A stretch of DNA of 16,035 nucleotides, taken from NCBI GenBank assembly GCA_003500135.1, contig DNTA01000137.1, positions 1 to 16,035 of the forward strand, written 5' to 3'. Shown here piece after piece: positions 6,346 to 12,820 of the stretch. The notes beneath the pieces are model-generated. The model made no database searches, was not told where the DNA came from, and saw only the letters and a program-made list of their open reading frames with translations. This stretch comes from Cytophagales bacterium (GTDB taxonomy: Bacteria > Bacteroidota > Bacteroidia > Cytophagales > Cyclobacteriaceae). The position numbers and the translations under genes are program-made. Each line of letters starts with the position of its first letter. Positions within the stretch are counted from its first letter, which is position 1.

Positions 6346-6921
6346 TTATGATACGCTCAGATTTATTACATTTTTAATGACCCATCTATTATCTTCTAAT
6401 TCGATTTCAACCCGGTTTCTCTCCCCACAAAGTTTACCACAATCATAATCTACATAAAAATATCCGGAGGTCAGGTTCTCATTAAAAAACACATTAGATA
6501 TCAGTACTTTTCCACCAAAATAGTAGTCAGATTCCTCGTGGTTTTTCCAAAAGGAGCTTAGATTAGAAGTGAGTTCGGTATGGGCATCTTCAAAGTATAA
6601 TTTATGATCAAACAGATAGGCGTCTCTGACATGATCAGTTGATTCCGAATTTGAATAATTAACGGGATATTTTATACTGTCGTTGACCATAAGAAGCCTT
6701 TTTTTACCATTCATCCTGTTTTTGGGTAAGCTTATAAGACCTTTCTGTAAGGAGTCCAATATTTCTGGGGATGGGATAGGTGTTTTATTCCAATCTGGTA
6801 TCCTGAGAATAATTTGACTGTAGACATCTTTTAAGGTCTCATCTTGTAACTCTTGGAGGTCATTTTCATTACAGGAAACCAACAGCATCACCAAGATGCC
6901 TAAAAGCATGTGTTTTCTCAT
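6346..6921 (-). CDS. Small lipoprotein, candidate immunity-type
   Basis: 191 aa, lipobox LVSC with Cys17. The C-terminal third reads ISNVFFNENLTSGYFYVDYD, then CGKLCG and a strand with NRWVIKNV close to the end. This FN-strand-CGxxCG-Trp arrangement recalls a common but poorly characterised Bacteroidota secreted family, and aligns loosely with 4268-4852 and 5129-5665. The two Cys could form a disulphide in the periplasm. It has its own leader (6922-7040), which includes TACAGTTTTTG shortly before the start, a poor match to the -7 element. It ends at terminator D. Function unknown. Confidence 0.78.
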   Translation of the reverse strand: MRKHMLLGILVMLLVSCNENDLQELQDETLKDVYSQIILRIPDWNKTPIPSPEILDSLQKGLISLPKNRMNGKKRLLMVNDSIKYPVNYSNSESTDHVRDAYLFDHKLYFEDAHTELTSNLSSFWKNHEESDYYFGGKVLISNVFFNENLTSGYFYVDYDCGKLCGERNRVEIELEDNRWVIKNVINLSVS

Positions 6922-7040
6922 TATTACAAAAACTGTACTATTTAAAGATATGCTTTTTCATAAAATGAGCAGCTATCGAAGCAGCCCGGACATCAGGCTA
7001 TGGATTGACAGTGGTTTTACTTCCTGAAAAAAAGTACTCC

Positions 7041-7065
7041 AAAAAGAGCTTGGCTAGCGGCGCTT
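7041..7065 (-). terminator. Degenerate copy E of the terminator hairpin
   Basis: The - strand reads AAGCGCCGCTAGCCAAGCTC followed by TTTTT. Alignment with copy B is clear (AAG-GCCGCTA-CC--GCTCTT), but about three of eight stem pairs are broken. It lies 5 nt beyond the stop of the membrane-protein gene. Confidence 0.5.
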
Positions 7066-7070
7066 AATAA

Positions 7071-7490
7071 TCAGCTACCTTTTTTATCAGCAATCAAAAG
7101 TAATATCCAAATTATTGCAAACGGTAGAAGACTAATGAATGCCTTTTCATAATCTTTAAAGTTCAAATTGTAAAAATTAAGCACTAAAAAGCCTGTTAAA
7201 AAGATGGAAGGCAGAATTATTATTAGCCTTTTACCATTAAATTTAAGTAGTAATAATAGCTGTGATTGCATTGCAATAAGCCATATAGCAAGTAACACTT
7301 CGTTAATGCCTCCATAACCTCTTATCACCTGATCAATCAGTCCCAAAACAGCATAGCCATAGGGAATTAAGAGTCCTTTTGAGTCACCCGTGAAATAGGG
7401 AAGCAGGGTTGTTAAAAATAGAAGAACGATAAGAAGTTTATATACTTTTGTATTCATTAAGCCCTTATTCTTTTTCACTTTCCCAATCAT
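7071..7490 (-). CDS. Small multi-pass membrane protein
   Basis: 139 aa with four clear hydrophobic segments, about residues 17-34, 64-83, 88-107 and 117-134, and possibly a fifth near 40-55. It ends in the positive tail ADKKGS. The start at 7490 lies 1 nt after the stop of the start-less frame 7492-7654 (TGATATG), suggesting coupling. The internal ATG at 7457 (MNTKVYKLLIV) is an equally plausible start. It is the only inner-membrane protein among the cassettes. If these are immunity genes, it would guard the cytoplasmic membrane. Family not recognised. Confidence 0.72.
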   Translation of the reverse strand: MIGKVKKNKGLMNTKVYKLLIVLLFLTTLLPYFTGDSKGLLIPYGYAVLGLIDQVIRGYGGINEVLLAIWLIAMQSQLLLLLKFNGKRLIIILPSIFLTGFLVLNFYNLNFKDYEKAFISLLPFAIIWILLLIADKKGS

Positions 7491-7491
7491 A

Positions 7492-7654
7492 TCAGCGCAA
7501 GCCAGTCACATCTTTATCAGGCGATATGAACTTGCTCTGTAAAGGTATAAATAATGTACTATGAGAGTATGCCTTTAAAGTCTTACCACAGCTTTGTCGC
7601 CCTGCATAAAATAGTGGTATTTGGCTTGAAAGGATGGGGTTAATTTCGGGCAGC
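7492..7654 (-). pseudogene. Start-less ORF fragment directly upstream of the membrane-protein gene
   Basis: Fifty-three sense codons between terminator F and TGA (7492-7494), with residues such as INPILSSQIPLFYAGRQSCG and an end SPDKDVTGLR. No start codon; the frame stays open through the hairpin up to a TAG at 7681-7683. It ends 1 nt before the ATG of the next gene. On length alone chance is not excluded, but the position repeats the array's pattern. Confidence 0.35.
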
Positions 7655-7680
7655 AAAAAAGAGCCGGGTTTGCGGCTCTT
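7655..7680 (-). terminator. Rho-independent terminator F
   Basis: On the - strand, AAGAGCCG (7680-7673), loop CAAACC, CGGCTC (7666-7661), then six T. It has a perfect stem and lies 18 nt beyond the stop of the 7699-8268 gene. Confidence 0.88.
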
Positions 7681-7698
7681 CTAAAATAGAGTGATTTT

Positions 7699-8268
7699 TT
7701 AGTGACTCAACTCCATGCTCCCGTTCTTATAAATCTTAATGGTGCCCCCAGTGTGCAACATCACTTTTTCTTCCGGTCTGAAGTATTTATCGTCTATGAA
7801 TACATTTCCAAGGGAGTCTTTTACAATTAATGGTTCTATTGGCTCCAAAACACTGGAAGTAAGGGCTACTATTAATTCTCTACTTTTTTGATCAAGTCTG
7901 GGGTTTTGAGAGAATAAGTCTTCAACGAGATAAATAAGAACAAGTTTGTCCCGGATATAGGTGAAATACTTTGGAGATTTATTTTCTCCATTTTCAAATC
8001 CCCTGTAAGAATCTTGAAGTACAAATACCGCTTTAAGCCTATCATCTAAAGAAGGATCTGAATACCTGTTTGTATACAGTAATTTTAATTCCAAATAACC
8101 TTTATCCTTAAAATAAGGGAACTCCTTTTGTCTTAATTCAATGTACTCCGTAATCCCTTGGATGAGTAATGAGTCTTGAATATTAGTATATTCCAGGTCT
8201 ACCTCCTGACCCCTGCAGGGCGTTGACCATAATAACCCACAGATTACTATAAAACCAAACAATTTCAT
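7699..8268 (-). CDS. Small exported protein of unknown family
   Basis: 189 aa from ATG 8268. This start is chosen because it begins a normal signal peptide (MKLFGFIVICGLLWSTPCRG, then QEVDLEY) and follows TTGGAGAAA, a Shine-Dalgarno-like sequence. The frame opens earlier at a GTG (8310) but would add a Cys/Lys-rich stretch. The mature protein is helical in its middle and ends with strands in MLHTGGTIKIYKNGSMELSH. That ending, and the 3' DNA AGTCACTAA, recurs in shortened form at 8361-8420, so a relative once stood upstream. It ends at terminator F. Function unknown; predicted periplasmic or surface. Confidence 0.75.
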   Translation of the reverse strand: MKLFGFIVICGLLWSTPCRGQEVDLEYTNIQDSLLIQGITEYIELRQKEFPYFKDKGYLELKLLYTNRYSDPSLDDRLKAVFVLQDSYRGFENGENKSPKYFTYIRDKLVLIYLVEDLFSQNPRLDQKSRELIVALTSSVLEPIEPLIVKDSLGNVFIDDKYFRPEEKVMLHTGGTIKIYKNGSMELSH

Positions 8269-8360
8269 TTTCTCCAATTTACAAAAACACTTCTTCATCA
8301 TACATTTCACGATTCATTAAATTATCTTGAATGCATTTCATGGAGATTTACAATTGCTAT

Positions 8361-8420
8361 TTAGTGACTCTTCTTGTAAATCTGTACTCCAGAATTTAGG
8401 TGGGGGAGTGATTTGATGTC
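8361..8420 (-). pseudogene. Short remnant: 3' tail of a paralogue of the 7699-8268 gene
   Basis: Nineteen codons and a TAA read DIKSLPHLNSGVQIYKKSH. They align with the end of the neighbouring protein (KVMLHTGGTIKIYK ... LSH), and both genes end AGTCACTAA. The remnant starts exactly where repeat G begins (8421). It is too short for strong support; the shared DNA ending and shared position are the main evidence. Confidence 0.35.
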
Positions 8421-8477
8421 ATGTGCGCGGATGCACAGAGGGGGTGGTGAAATTTTTTTTGGTAAAATTTTGGCATA
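8421..8477. repeat. Dispersed repeat G (diverged member)
   Basis: GCGGATGCACAGAGGGGGTG (8427-8446), then GTGAAATTTTTTTTGG and GGCATAAAAAAAG. The order of parts equals repeats A and B: a G-rich block, GAAATTTT, TTGGCATAAAAA, then a hairpin. The block ATGT..GCGGATGCACAG also recurs at 10433-10462. Confidence 0.65.
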
Positions 8478-8495
8478 AAAAAAGCTTGCTTTTAC
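8474..8495 (-). terminator. Weak terminator-like hairpin G
   Basis: The - strand reads AAAAGCAAGC followed by TTTTTTT: a short 5-bp stem (AAAAG/CTTTT) with a four-base loop and a long T-run. It lies 20 nt past the stop of the DUF6705-like gene. It occupies the place of the GAGCCG hairpin but the stem sequence is different. Confidence 0.45.
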
Positions 8496-8514
8496 TGCAG
8501 TAATGATAAATCTG

Positions 8515-9081
8515 TTAGTTTACTTTAGTCAAAATTAAAGCCGTTTCTATTGGAAATGGAAAACTCACATCATTCATACATCCAGGTTCCGCAGTGTCAT
8601 TTTTAGGTCTAAAGTAAAATTTTAGCTGATTTTGTAGTGGAGAGATAATAACATGAGCATTTTGCCCACAAGCGCTTAATTCTCCTAAATAAGATAATTC
8701 ATAGGCATGAGCCCCCTTTAAAAAGTAGCGTCCCCGTATAACTAATTTGTGTTCATCCGGCAGATCTGACGTATCATCCAGTATATTTCCTTCATCATTT
8801 TCAATTTTATACCTCATTAACAACAAATCTCGTGCTGGAAATTGATCCACTGGTTTGGTTATCTTTTCTACAAAAAAGGTATATAGAAAACCATCGTAAT
8901 TAATTTGCCATGTTCCTTCATAGCGATCAAACAAGCCATTAACGTCCTTTATGTAATTTATGGACTCCGGGAGGGCGGTTCCACTGTATATGTAATTTGA
9001 TTGTTCTTCTACGGGTAAAATTTGTGCGGCGCATCCAGAAAAGATACCCATGTATATAATAGTTAAAAGTATTTTTTTCAT
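8515..9081 (-). CDS. DUF6705-like small exported protein
   Basis: 188 aa. The signal MKKILLTIIYMGIFSGC can be read as a lipoprotein (Cys17) or as type I cleavage after AAQ. The body fits what I remember of the Bacteroidota DUF6705 family: AQILPVEE near the start, YIKDVNGLFDRYEGTWQINY, then LLLMRYKIENDEGNILDDTS, VIRGRYFLKG, ELSACGQNAHVIISPLQNQL, and an end with ETALILTKV. The length is typical. No activity is established for the family to my knowledge. The ATG is 2 nt after the stop of the start-less frame 9084-9386, which suggests it is the partner of a now broken larger gene. It has a weak hairpin terminator at 8474-8495. Confidence 0.82.
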   Translation of the reverse strand: MKKILLTIIYMGIFSGCAAQILPVEEQSNYIYSGTALPESINYIKDVNGLFDRYEGTWQINYDGFLYTFFVEKITKPVDQFPARDLLLMRYKIENDEGNILDDTSDLPDEHKLVIRGRYFLKGAHAYELSYLGELSACGQNAHVIISPLQNQLKFYFRPKNDTAEPGCMNDVSFPFPIETALILTKVN

Positions 9082-9083
9082 TT

Positions 9084-9386
9084 TTAACAGTCCTTTTTAT
9101 TTAAACCACCATTCTCATTTAATGATAATTGTTGTATTGTACCATTGTCCTTAATTTTAAAAAGATCCACACCTTCTAAATTGGGGAAGATACTTTCTAA
9201 AAAATTTAGAAAACCTTTTTCTAAACCAAATTTATCGATAAAGCTGTTATAAGAGCTCATGACTTGACTACTGCCAAATAGAACTGCATACAAAGAAGTT
9301 GTAAATGTATTAACGAAAGAGTTTATATCTCCAGAGAATCTTAACGTATATGTTCCTGAACTACGTATCGGTTTGGTCCTCCTAAT
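9084..9386 (-). pseudogene. C-terminal ORF remnant, candidate toxin tip, upstream of the DUF6705-like gene
   Basis: One hundred sense codons are open from an in-frame TAA (9387-9389) to the stop at 9084-9086, with no ATG near the 5' side; a TTG at 9293 could give 69 aa. Protein-like features are GTYTLRFSGDINSFVNTFTT, a helical SFIDKFGLEKGFLNFLESIF, and a tail ending NKKDC. In another frame, 9341-9427 reads KLNRNPKLGGPNRYVVQEHI before a stop, so the original gene may have continued there and suffered a frameshift near 9341-9386. The end is 2 nt from the next start. I infer a displaced effector C-terminus; its activity is unknown. Confidence 0.5.
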
Positions 9387-9423
9387 TTAGGATTTCTGTT
9401 TAACTTGGTAAAAAAATGAACTA

Positions 9424-10140
9424 ATGATCAAGTTCTTTCGTCAAATACGGTATGCGCTTATCAATCAAAATCAATCTGTCAATTACCTTAAGTATGCCAT
9501 AGGGGAGATCGTGCTGGTGGTGATTGGTATTCTCATCGCCTTGCAGATCAATAATTGGAACGAGCACAGAAAAGAGCAGAACCTGCAGCATAAACTGGTC
9601 CTGCAACTACTGGAGGATGCTGTGGCCGATTCCACTTTTTATGCTTCGCGGGAAGCCCTTTTTTTGGGACAGATGGAATCTTATCAGCAAATGAGGCGCC
9701 TTTGTGCAGAGGGCCTTCAACTCCCGCAGGACAGCGTGCTTTTGCCAAGACAGAATGTTCCTTTTACAATGGCTGCAAATCAATCTGCTATTATCAGCAA
9801 CGCCAAGGAGTACACGACGATCACCGACGAACAGATCAAAAAAGAGTTAAGGGATTACACCCTTAGCTATAGTTTTGTCAAAAAGGCCATTGAAATTCAT
9901 GGAGACGAGGTACGATCAGAACTTCACAACCTGGTGAAGCAATACAATATTGGTATTTTTCAGGGTGCTAATACCAGTCTGCAGGATTTTGAAGAATTTT
10001 GTCAGGACCCCTATATCCAGGGGATTCTAAGAAACGTTCTTGGGGCGACACAGAATGCATTGAATCAAACACAACGCTTTTTATCAGACCATAGCAGCCT
10101 TATTACAAGCTGCAGAGTGTATTTAGAAAACAATCCCTAG
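9424..10140 (+). CDS. DUF6090-like membrane protein
   Basis: 238 aa. The N-terminus MIKFFRQIRYALINQNQS, followed by YAIGEIVLVVIGILIALQI and NNWNEHRKEQ, is the hallmark of the DUF6090 family, frequent and often multi-copy in Flavobacteriia. One transmembrane helix (about 24-42) is followed by a soluble, mostly helical domain of about 190 residues. By analogy this faces the periplasm, though topology is not certain. The function of the family is unknown to me. It is the only + strand gene in this part, and its ATG lies right at the end of the decayed frame 9341-9427, so its upstream region is largely remnant DNA and a rearrangement junction is likely. No clear promoter or Shine-Dalgarno sequence is seen. 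Confidence 0.85.
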   Translation: MIKFFRQIRYALINQNQSVNYLKYAIGEIVLVVIGILIALQINNWNEHRKEQNLQHKLVLQLLEDAVADSTFYASREALFLGQMESYQQMRRLCAEGLQLPQDSVLLPRQNVPFTMAANQSAIISNAKEYTTITDEQIKKELRDYTLSYSFVKKAIEIHGDEVRSELHNLVKQYNIGIFQGANTSLQDFEEFCQDPYIQGILRNVLGATQNALNQTQRFLSDHSSLITSCRVYLENNP

Positions 10141-10212
10141 GAAGAGGTGATCAGGCCGGCTTTCTTTTTCACGTCACCATTTTCCGTGAGGAGACGTGTT
10201 GAAAGCAGCAAT

Positions 10213-10229
10213 TGATCACATTGTGATCA
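10213..10229. promoter_or_regulatory. Perfect 17-bp palindrome TGATCACA-T-TGTGATCA
   Basis: Two 8-bp arms around one base. It has the size and symmetry of a dimeric regulator site, but it lies between two convergent genes, where an operator is not expected. It may be a relic of a promoter region or a chance palindrome. Confidence 0.35.
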
Positions 10230-10432
10230 TTATCCCAACAGCAATCACGTTGGCAGAGATGGGGGATTCCTGTTTGACACCGAAGAGGTGTTTTTTGAAT
10301 GCTTTTCAAGCAATCACTCTTAAGTTGGTATTTTTAAGAATATGTTAGAGCAGTCAGAGCAAAGCAGTTTGGAATGATCTATTGAACTAACATTTGGTAG
10401 ATTGTAAAAACAGATCAAAGTGATATGATGGT

Positions 10433-10462
10433 ATGTATGCGGATGCACAGTGGGGCGGTCAA
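10433..10462. repeat. Partial repeat H, shared with repeat G
   Basis: ATGTATGCGGATGCACAGTG followed by GGGCGGTCAA, against ATGTGCGCGGATGCACAGAG followed by GGGGTGGTGA at 8421-8450. The core GCGGATGCACAG is identical. The hairpin half of the repeat is missing here. Confidence 0.6.
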
Positions 10463-10553
10463 CTATTTTATTAAGACAACGAGTATGTCCCTATGAATAA
10501 GCATTTTTATCTTACCGTTCAAATTTTTGTTTCTTTAGAAGGTCCTTCGATCT

Positions 10554-11645
10554 TTATCTATTAAAGGCTTCCCCAATCCTGAAATAAATCCCCCAATCGT
10601 CTTTGCCGAGTGCGAAATCCATTCCAATATTTATACGTTCTTTTGGAATGGCCATATACCGTATACCCACGCCTCCTCCGGGTAAAAAAGGGGCCTTATC
10701 AAACTTGGAAAACGACTCAATGGCAGTTGCCAAACCAAAAAAACCAACCGCCCCAAATCGACCTTTAAACCGATGTCTGTATTCTGCCTGAGCTGTATAA
10801 ACCTGATTATTTCTGTATTTTCCCTCCGTATATCCTCTGATATCATCCTGACCTACAACATTTTGCCCTTGAAAAGGAACGTCACCAGTGGCGATAGACG
10901 CATAGATTCTTGATACCAAAATTTGTCGTTCAGATTGAATGGGAAAGAAGTGGTTATAAACAATATTAAAGGACTCAAAGGTATTGTCACTCCCAATCCA
11001 ATCCCTATAAAAGTTATTTCTAAAATAAATATTATAACCTTCGTATGGTGTGATTTGATTATCCCTTTTATCAAAAGCCAATGTGTAGCCAAGAGAGTTC
11101 ATGCGACGATAATCTGTCACCAGTTCGGGAGGGATAAATTCTGGCAGATCAAATACGGTTTTGGAGTTTGCATATATTCCTAAGAGGCCTGCGTAAAACT
11201 TACCAATAACTTTGCGTTCAACTTTCAGTAAAGCAAAATCTGCCTGCGTATTAAACCCTACAAAGGCACCACCAAAAAGGGGGATCTCCTGAAAATACTG
11301 ATAATTGATAGTTCCAGCGCCAATGGCCGCTAAAACCCGCCATTTGTCTTCGTTGAGATAAAGTCTTTGAAACAGGGCACCAAACCAGGTGCCGTTTGTG
11401 GTATACATACCAAAAGCGCCAGTTGAAGATACTGGAGAAAGGGAATCCTTCTTACTCACTTTATAGAATATCTGCCCTAAAACTCCAAAGCCGAATCCTG
11501 TGGCATTACTGTAATCTAAAACCGGAACGGCTGCAAAATTGATTTTCTTATCATCCTGGTCAACATGCTGCGCATGCAGTGATACACGAGAAATTAGTAT
11601 AACAACTATTAAAAACGTTTTTGGAGGTATTCTTTGTAAGGTCAT
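10554..11645 (-). CDS. POTRA-less Omp85/D15-type outer-membrane barrel protein (second copy)
   Basis: 363 aa from the ATG at 11645, which begins a good signal peptide (MTLQRIPPKTFLIVVILISRVSLHAQ, cut before HVDQ) and sits 4 nt after the previous stop. The longer frame to 11705 would overlap that gene. After the signal the protein goes straight into a beta-barrel with alternating aromatic strands; there is no room for POTRA domains. DDIRGY (Arg270, 94 residues from the end) matches the conserved (V/L/I)RG(F/Y) loop-6 motif of BamA/TamA-type barrels. Family members insert or translocate proteins at the outer membrane. Without POTRA its partner recognition must differ. It is a paralogue of the adjacent 11650-12813 product and the last gene of the operon. 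Confidence 0.83.
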   Translation of the reverse strand: MTLQRIPPKTFLIVVILISRVSLHAQHVDQDDKKINFAAVPVLDYSNATGFGFGVLGQIFYKVSKKDSLSPVSSTGAFGMYTTNGTWFGALFQRLYLNEDKWRVLAAIGAGTINYQYFQEIPLFGGAFVGFNTQADFALLKVERKVIGKFYAGLLGIYANSKTVFDLPEFIPPELVTDYRRMNSLGYTLAFDKRDNQITPYEGYNIYFRNNFYRDWIGSDNTFESFNIVYNHFFPIQSERQILVSRIYASIATGDVPFQGQNVVGQDDIRGYTEGKYRNNQVYTAQAEYRHRFKGRFGAVGFFGLATAIESFSKFDKAPFLPGGGVGIRYMAIPKERINIGMDFALGKDDWGIYFRIGEAFNR

Positions 11646-11649
11646 ATGT

Positions 11650-12813
11650 TTAGAATGACTCAGAAAAATTAAAGTATAAACCCGAGCTATTTCTGCCAAA
11701 CCCAAAATCTATTCTTAAGTTCATACGCGGTTGTAATTCTAAGCGATAGCCAATTCCTGCATTTGGAAGCCAATTGCTTAAGGTTCCTAAGTTTTGAGCT
11801 ATAGATCCGGTGCCTAGCCAGGTTGCAATACCATGTTTGCCTTTAACCCTTTCCTTGTTTAAAAACATGTAGCGCCATTCACCTATAACAGCGAGACCTG
11901 CCTTATCCCTGTATTGTCCATTGAGATACCCTCGTAATAAATCAGTAGAACCAATTAAGGTCATGCCACTGTAAGGGACCTCTCCAAACGCTTGTCTTCC
12001 ATAAGCTCTGAACGCCAGGGTATTTCCTAAACGATTCAGGCTCCGGTAATATCTTAAATCATACTCAATAACCTGGTAATTTTGGTTGCCCCCAAAGAAT
12101 TCCGTGGTTAGATAATAGGACAGGTTTACAAACCATCCTTTATATGCATTCACTACAATATCCCTGCTATCAAAAGTAAGATTAACGGCAAAGCCGGTCT
12201 CAATAATTTCAGGACCAAAGTTTTGGAAATTTTCATCTTCCTCCATGACTGGGTTTGTTTCCCTCACTTTAAGATTACTGTAGACAAAAGATACCCCACC
12301 GTAAAAATTGGTCAGTAATCTCAAGTCTACTTTCGGTTGCAAATAGAATAAAATCCGGTTGTATTGGGAGGTCTCTTTACCACGATCTATACTTTGGTTG
12401 GTCTCATACCCAACACCAAAATAATCATCGTTGACATTAGAGAACTTAGCAATTAGTTTTACCCTCAGTTGATCATCAAGCCAAAAGGTATTCATTATAG
12501 AACTTAGTGTAATATTTTTTCTAGTACTTATACTACCCAGTAATGGAATGGATGACCGCTGTAATTCTTTGTTGTCGGGGTTTGTGGTAAAAGTGTAAAG
12601 AAGCCCACCACCAATCAAGATTCCTGACTCGGGTGTATAACCAGGCCCGGCAAAAACACTCAAGAAGGGTCTCCCATTACTAATTAATGAGTCTTTCCTA
12701 ATGGATCTAGCCTTCATGTTCTTTTCTATCCGCTTTACAAGCCCTATTTCCTGAGACCAACTAAGTAAGGAGGTAAATAATGCTAAAAGGAATACATTAA
12801 GCTGCCTCGTCAT
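11650..12813 (-). CDS. POTRA-less Omp85/D15-type outer-membrane barrel protein (first copy)
   Basis: 387 aa. Signal peptide MTRQLNVFLLALFTSLLSWS ending SQ before EIGLVKRIEK. A short linker of about 40 residues precedes the barrel, which starts near FLSVFAGPGYTPESG. The barrel has the expected repeating strands (NLTFDSRDIVVNAYKGWFVN) and the loop-6 motif LLRGYLNGQYR. Arg294 of RGY is 94 residues from the C-terminus, the same distance as in the downstream paralogue. It ends in Phe (YFNFSESF), a usual beta-signal for barrel insertion. No POTRA domains. The 7-nt gap to the upstream gene and 4-nt gap to the downstream one show a single operon. It could be a translocation or assembly pore; the substrate is unknown. 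Confidence 0.83.
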   Translation of the reverse strand: MTRQLNVFLLALFTSLLSWSQEIGLVKRIEKNMKARSIRKDSLISNGRPFLSVFAGPGYTPESGILIGGGLLYTFTTNPDNKELQRSSIPLLGSISTRKNITLSSIMNTFWLDDQLRVKLIAKFSNVNDDYFGVGYETNQSIDRGKETSQYNRILFYLQPKVDLRLLTNFYGGVSFVYSNLKVRETNPVMEEDENFQNFGPEIIETGFAVNLTFDSRDIVVNAYKGWFVNLSYYLTTEFFGGNQNYQVIEYDLRYYRSLNRLGNTLAFRAYGRQAFGEVPYSGMTLIGSTDLLRGYLNGQYRDKAGLAVIGEWRYMFLNKERVKGKHGIATWLGTGSIAQNLGTLSNWLPNAGIGYRLELQPRMNLRIDFGFGRNSSGLYFNFSESF

Positions 12814-12820
12814 AATACAA

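Larger units (their letters stand above)
10141..10553. other. Gene-free region between convergent genes
   Basis: These 413 bp hold no convincing ORF. They contain an imperfect hairpin CACGTC(10170-10175)/GACGTG(10193-10198) that could attenuate the DUF6090 transcript, a 17-bp palindrome at 10213-10229, and a block shared with repeat G at 10433-10462. Near the operon end, GAAGG-A-CCTTC (about 10538-10548) is a small palindrome without a T-run, so no clear terminator for the 10554-15827 operon is seen. Confidence 0.5.

Noticed and set aside
6922..7040. Possible short remnant (EYFFSGSKTTVNP) upstream of the 6346-6921 gene
   Set aside because: About a dozen codons and roughly 95 nt from the next start, so it does not fit the coupled pattern.
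1703..8495. Integron-type attC cassette array
   Set aside because: The hairpins end in T-runs and act as terminators. The loop CTAACC does not give proper RYYYAAC/GTTRRRY core sites, and no integrase is present.
10603..11183. Several + and - strand ORFs inside the Omp85 genes
   Set aside because: Shadow frames of a clear outer-membrane protein gene, without their own signals.
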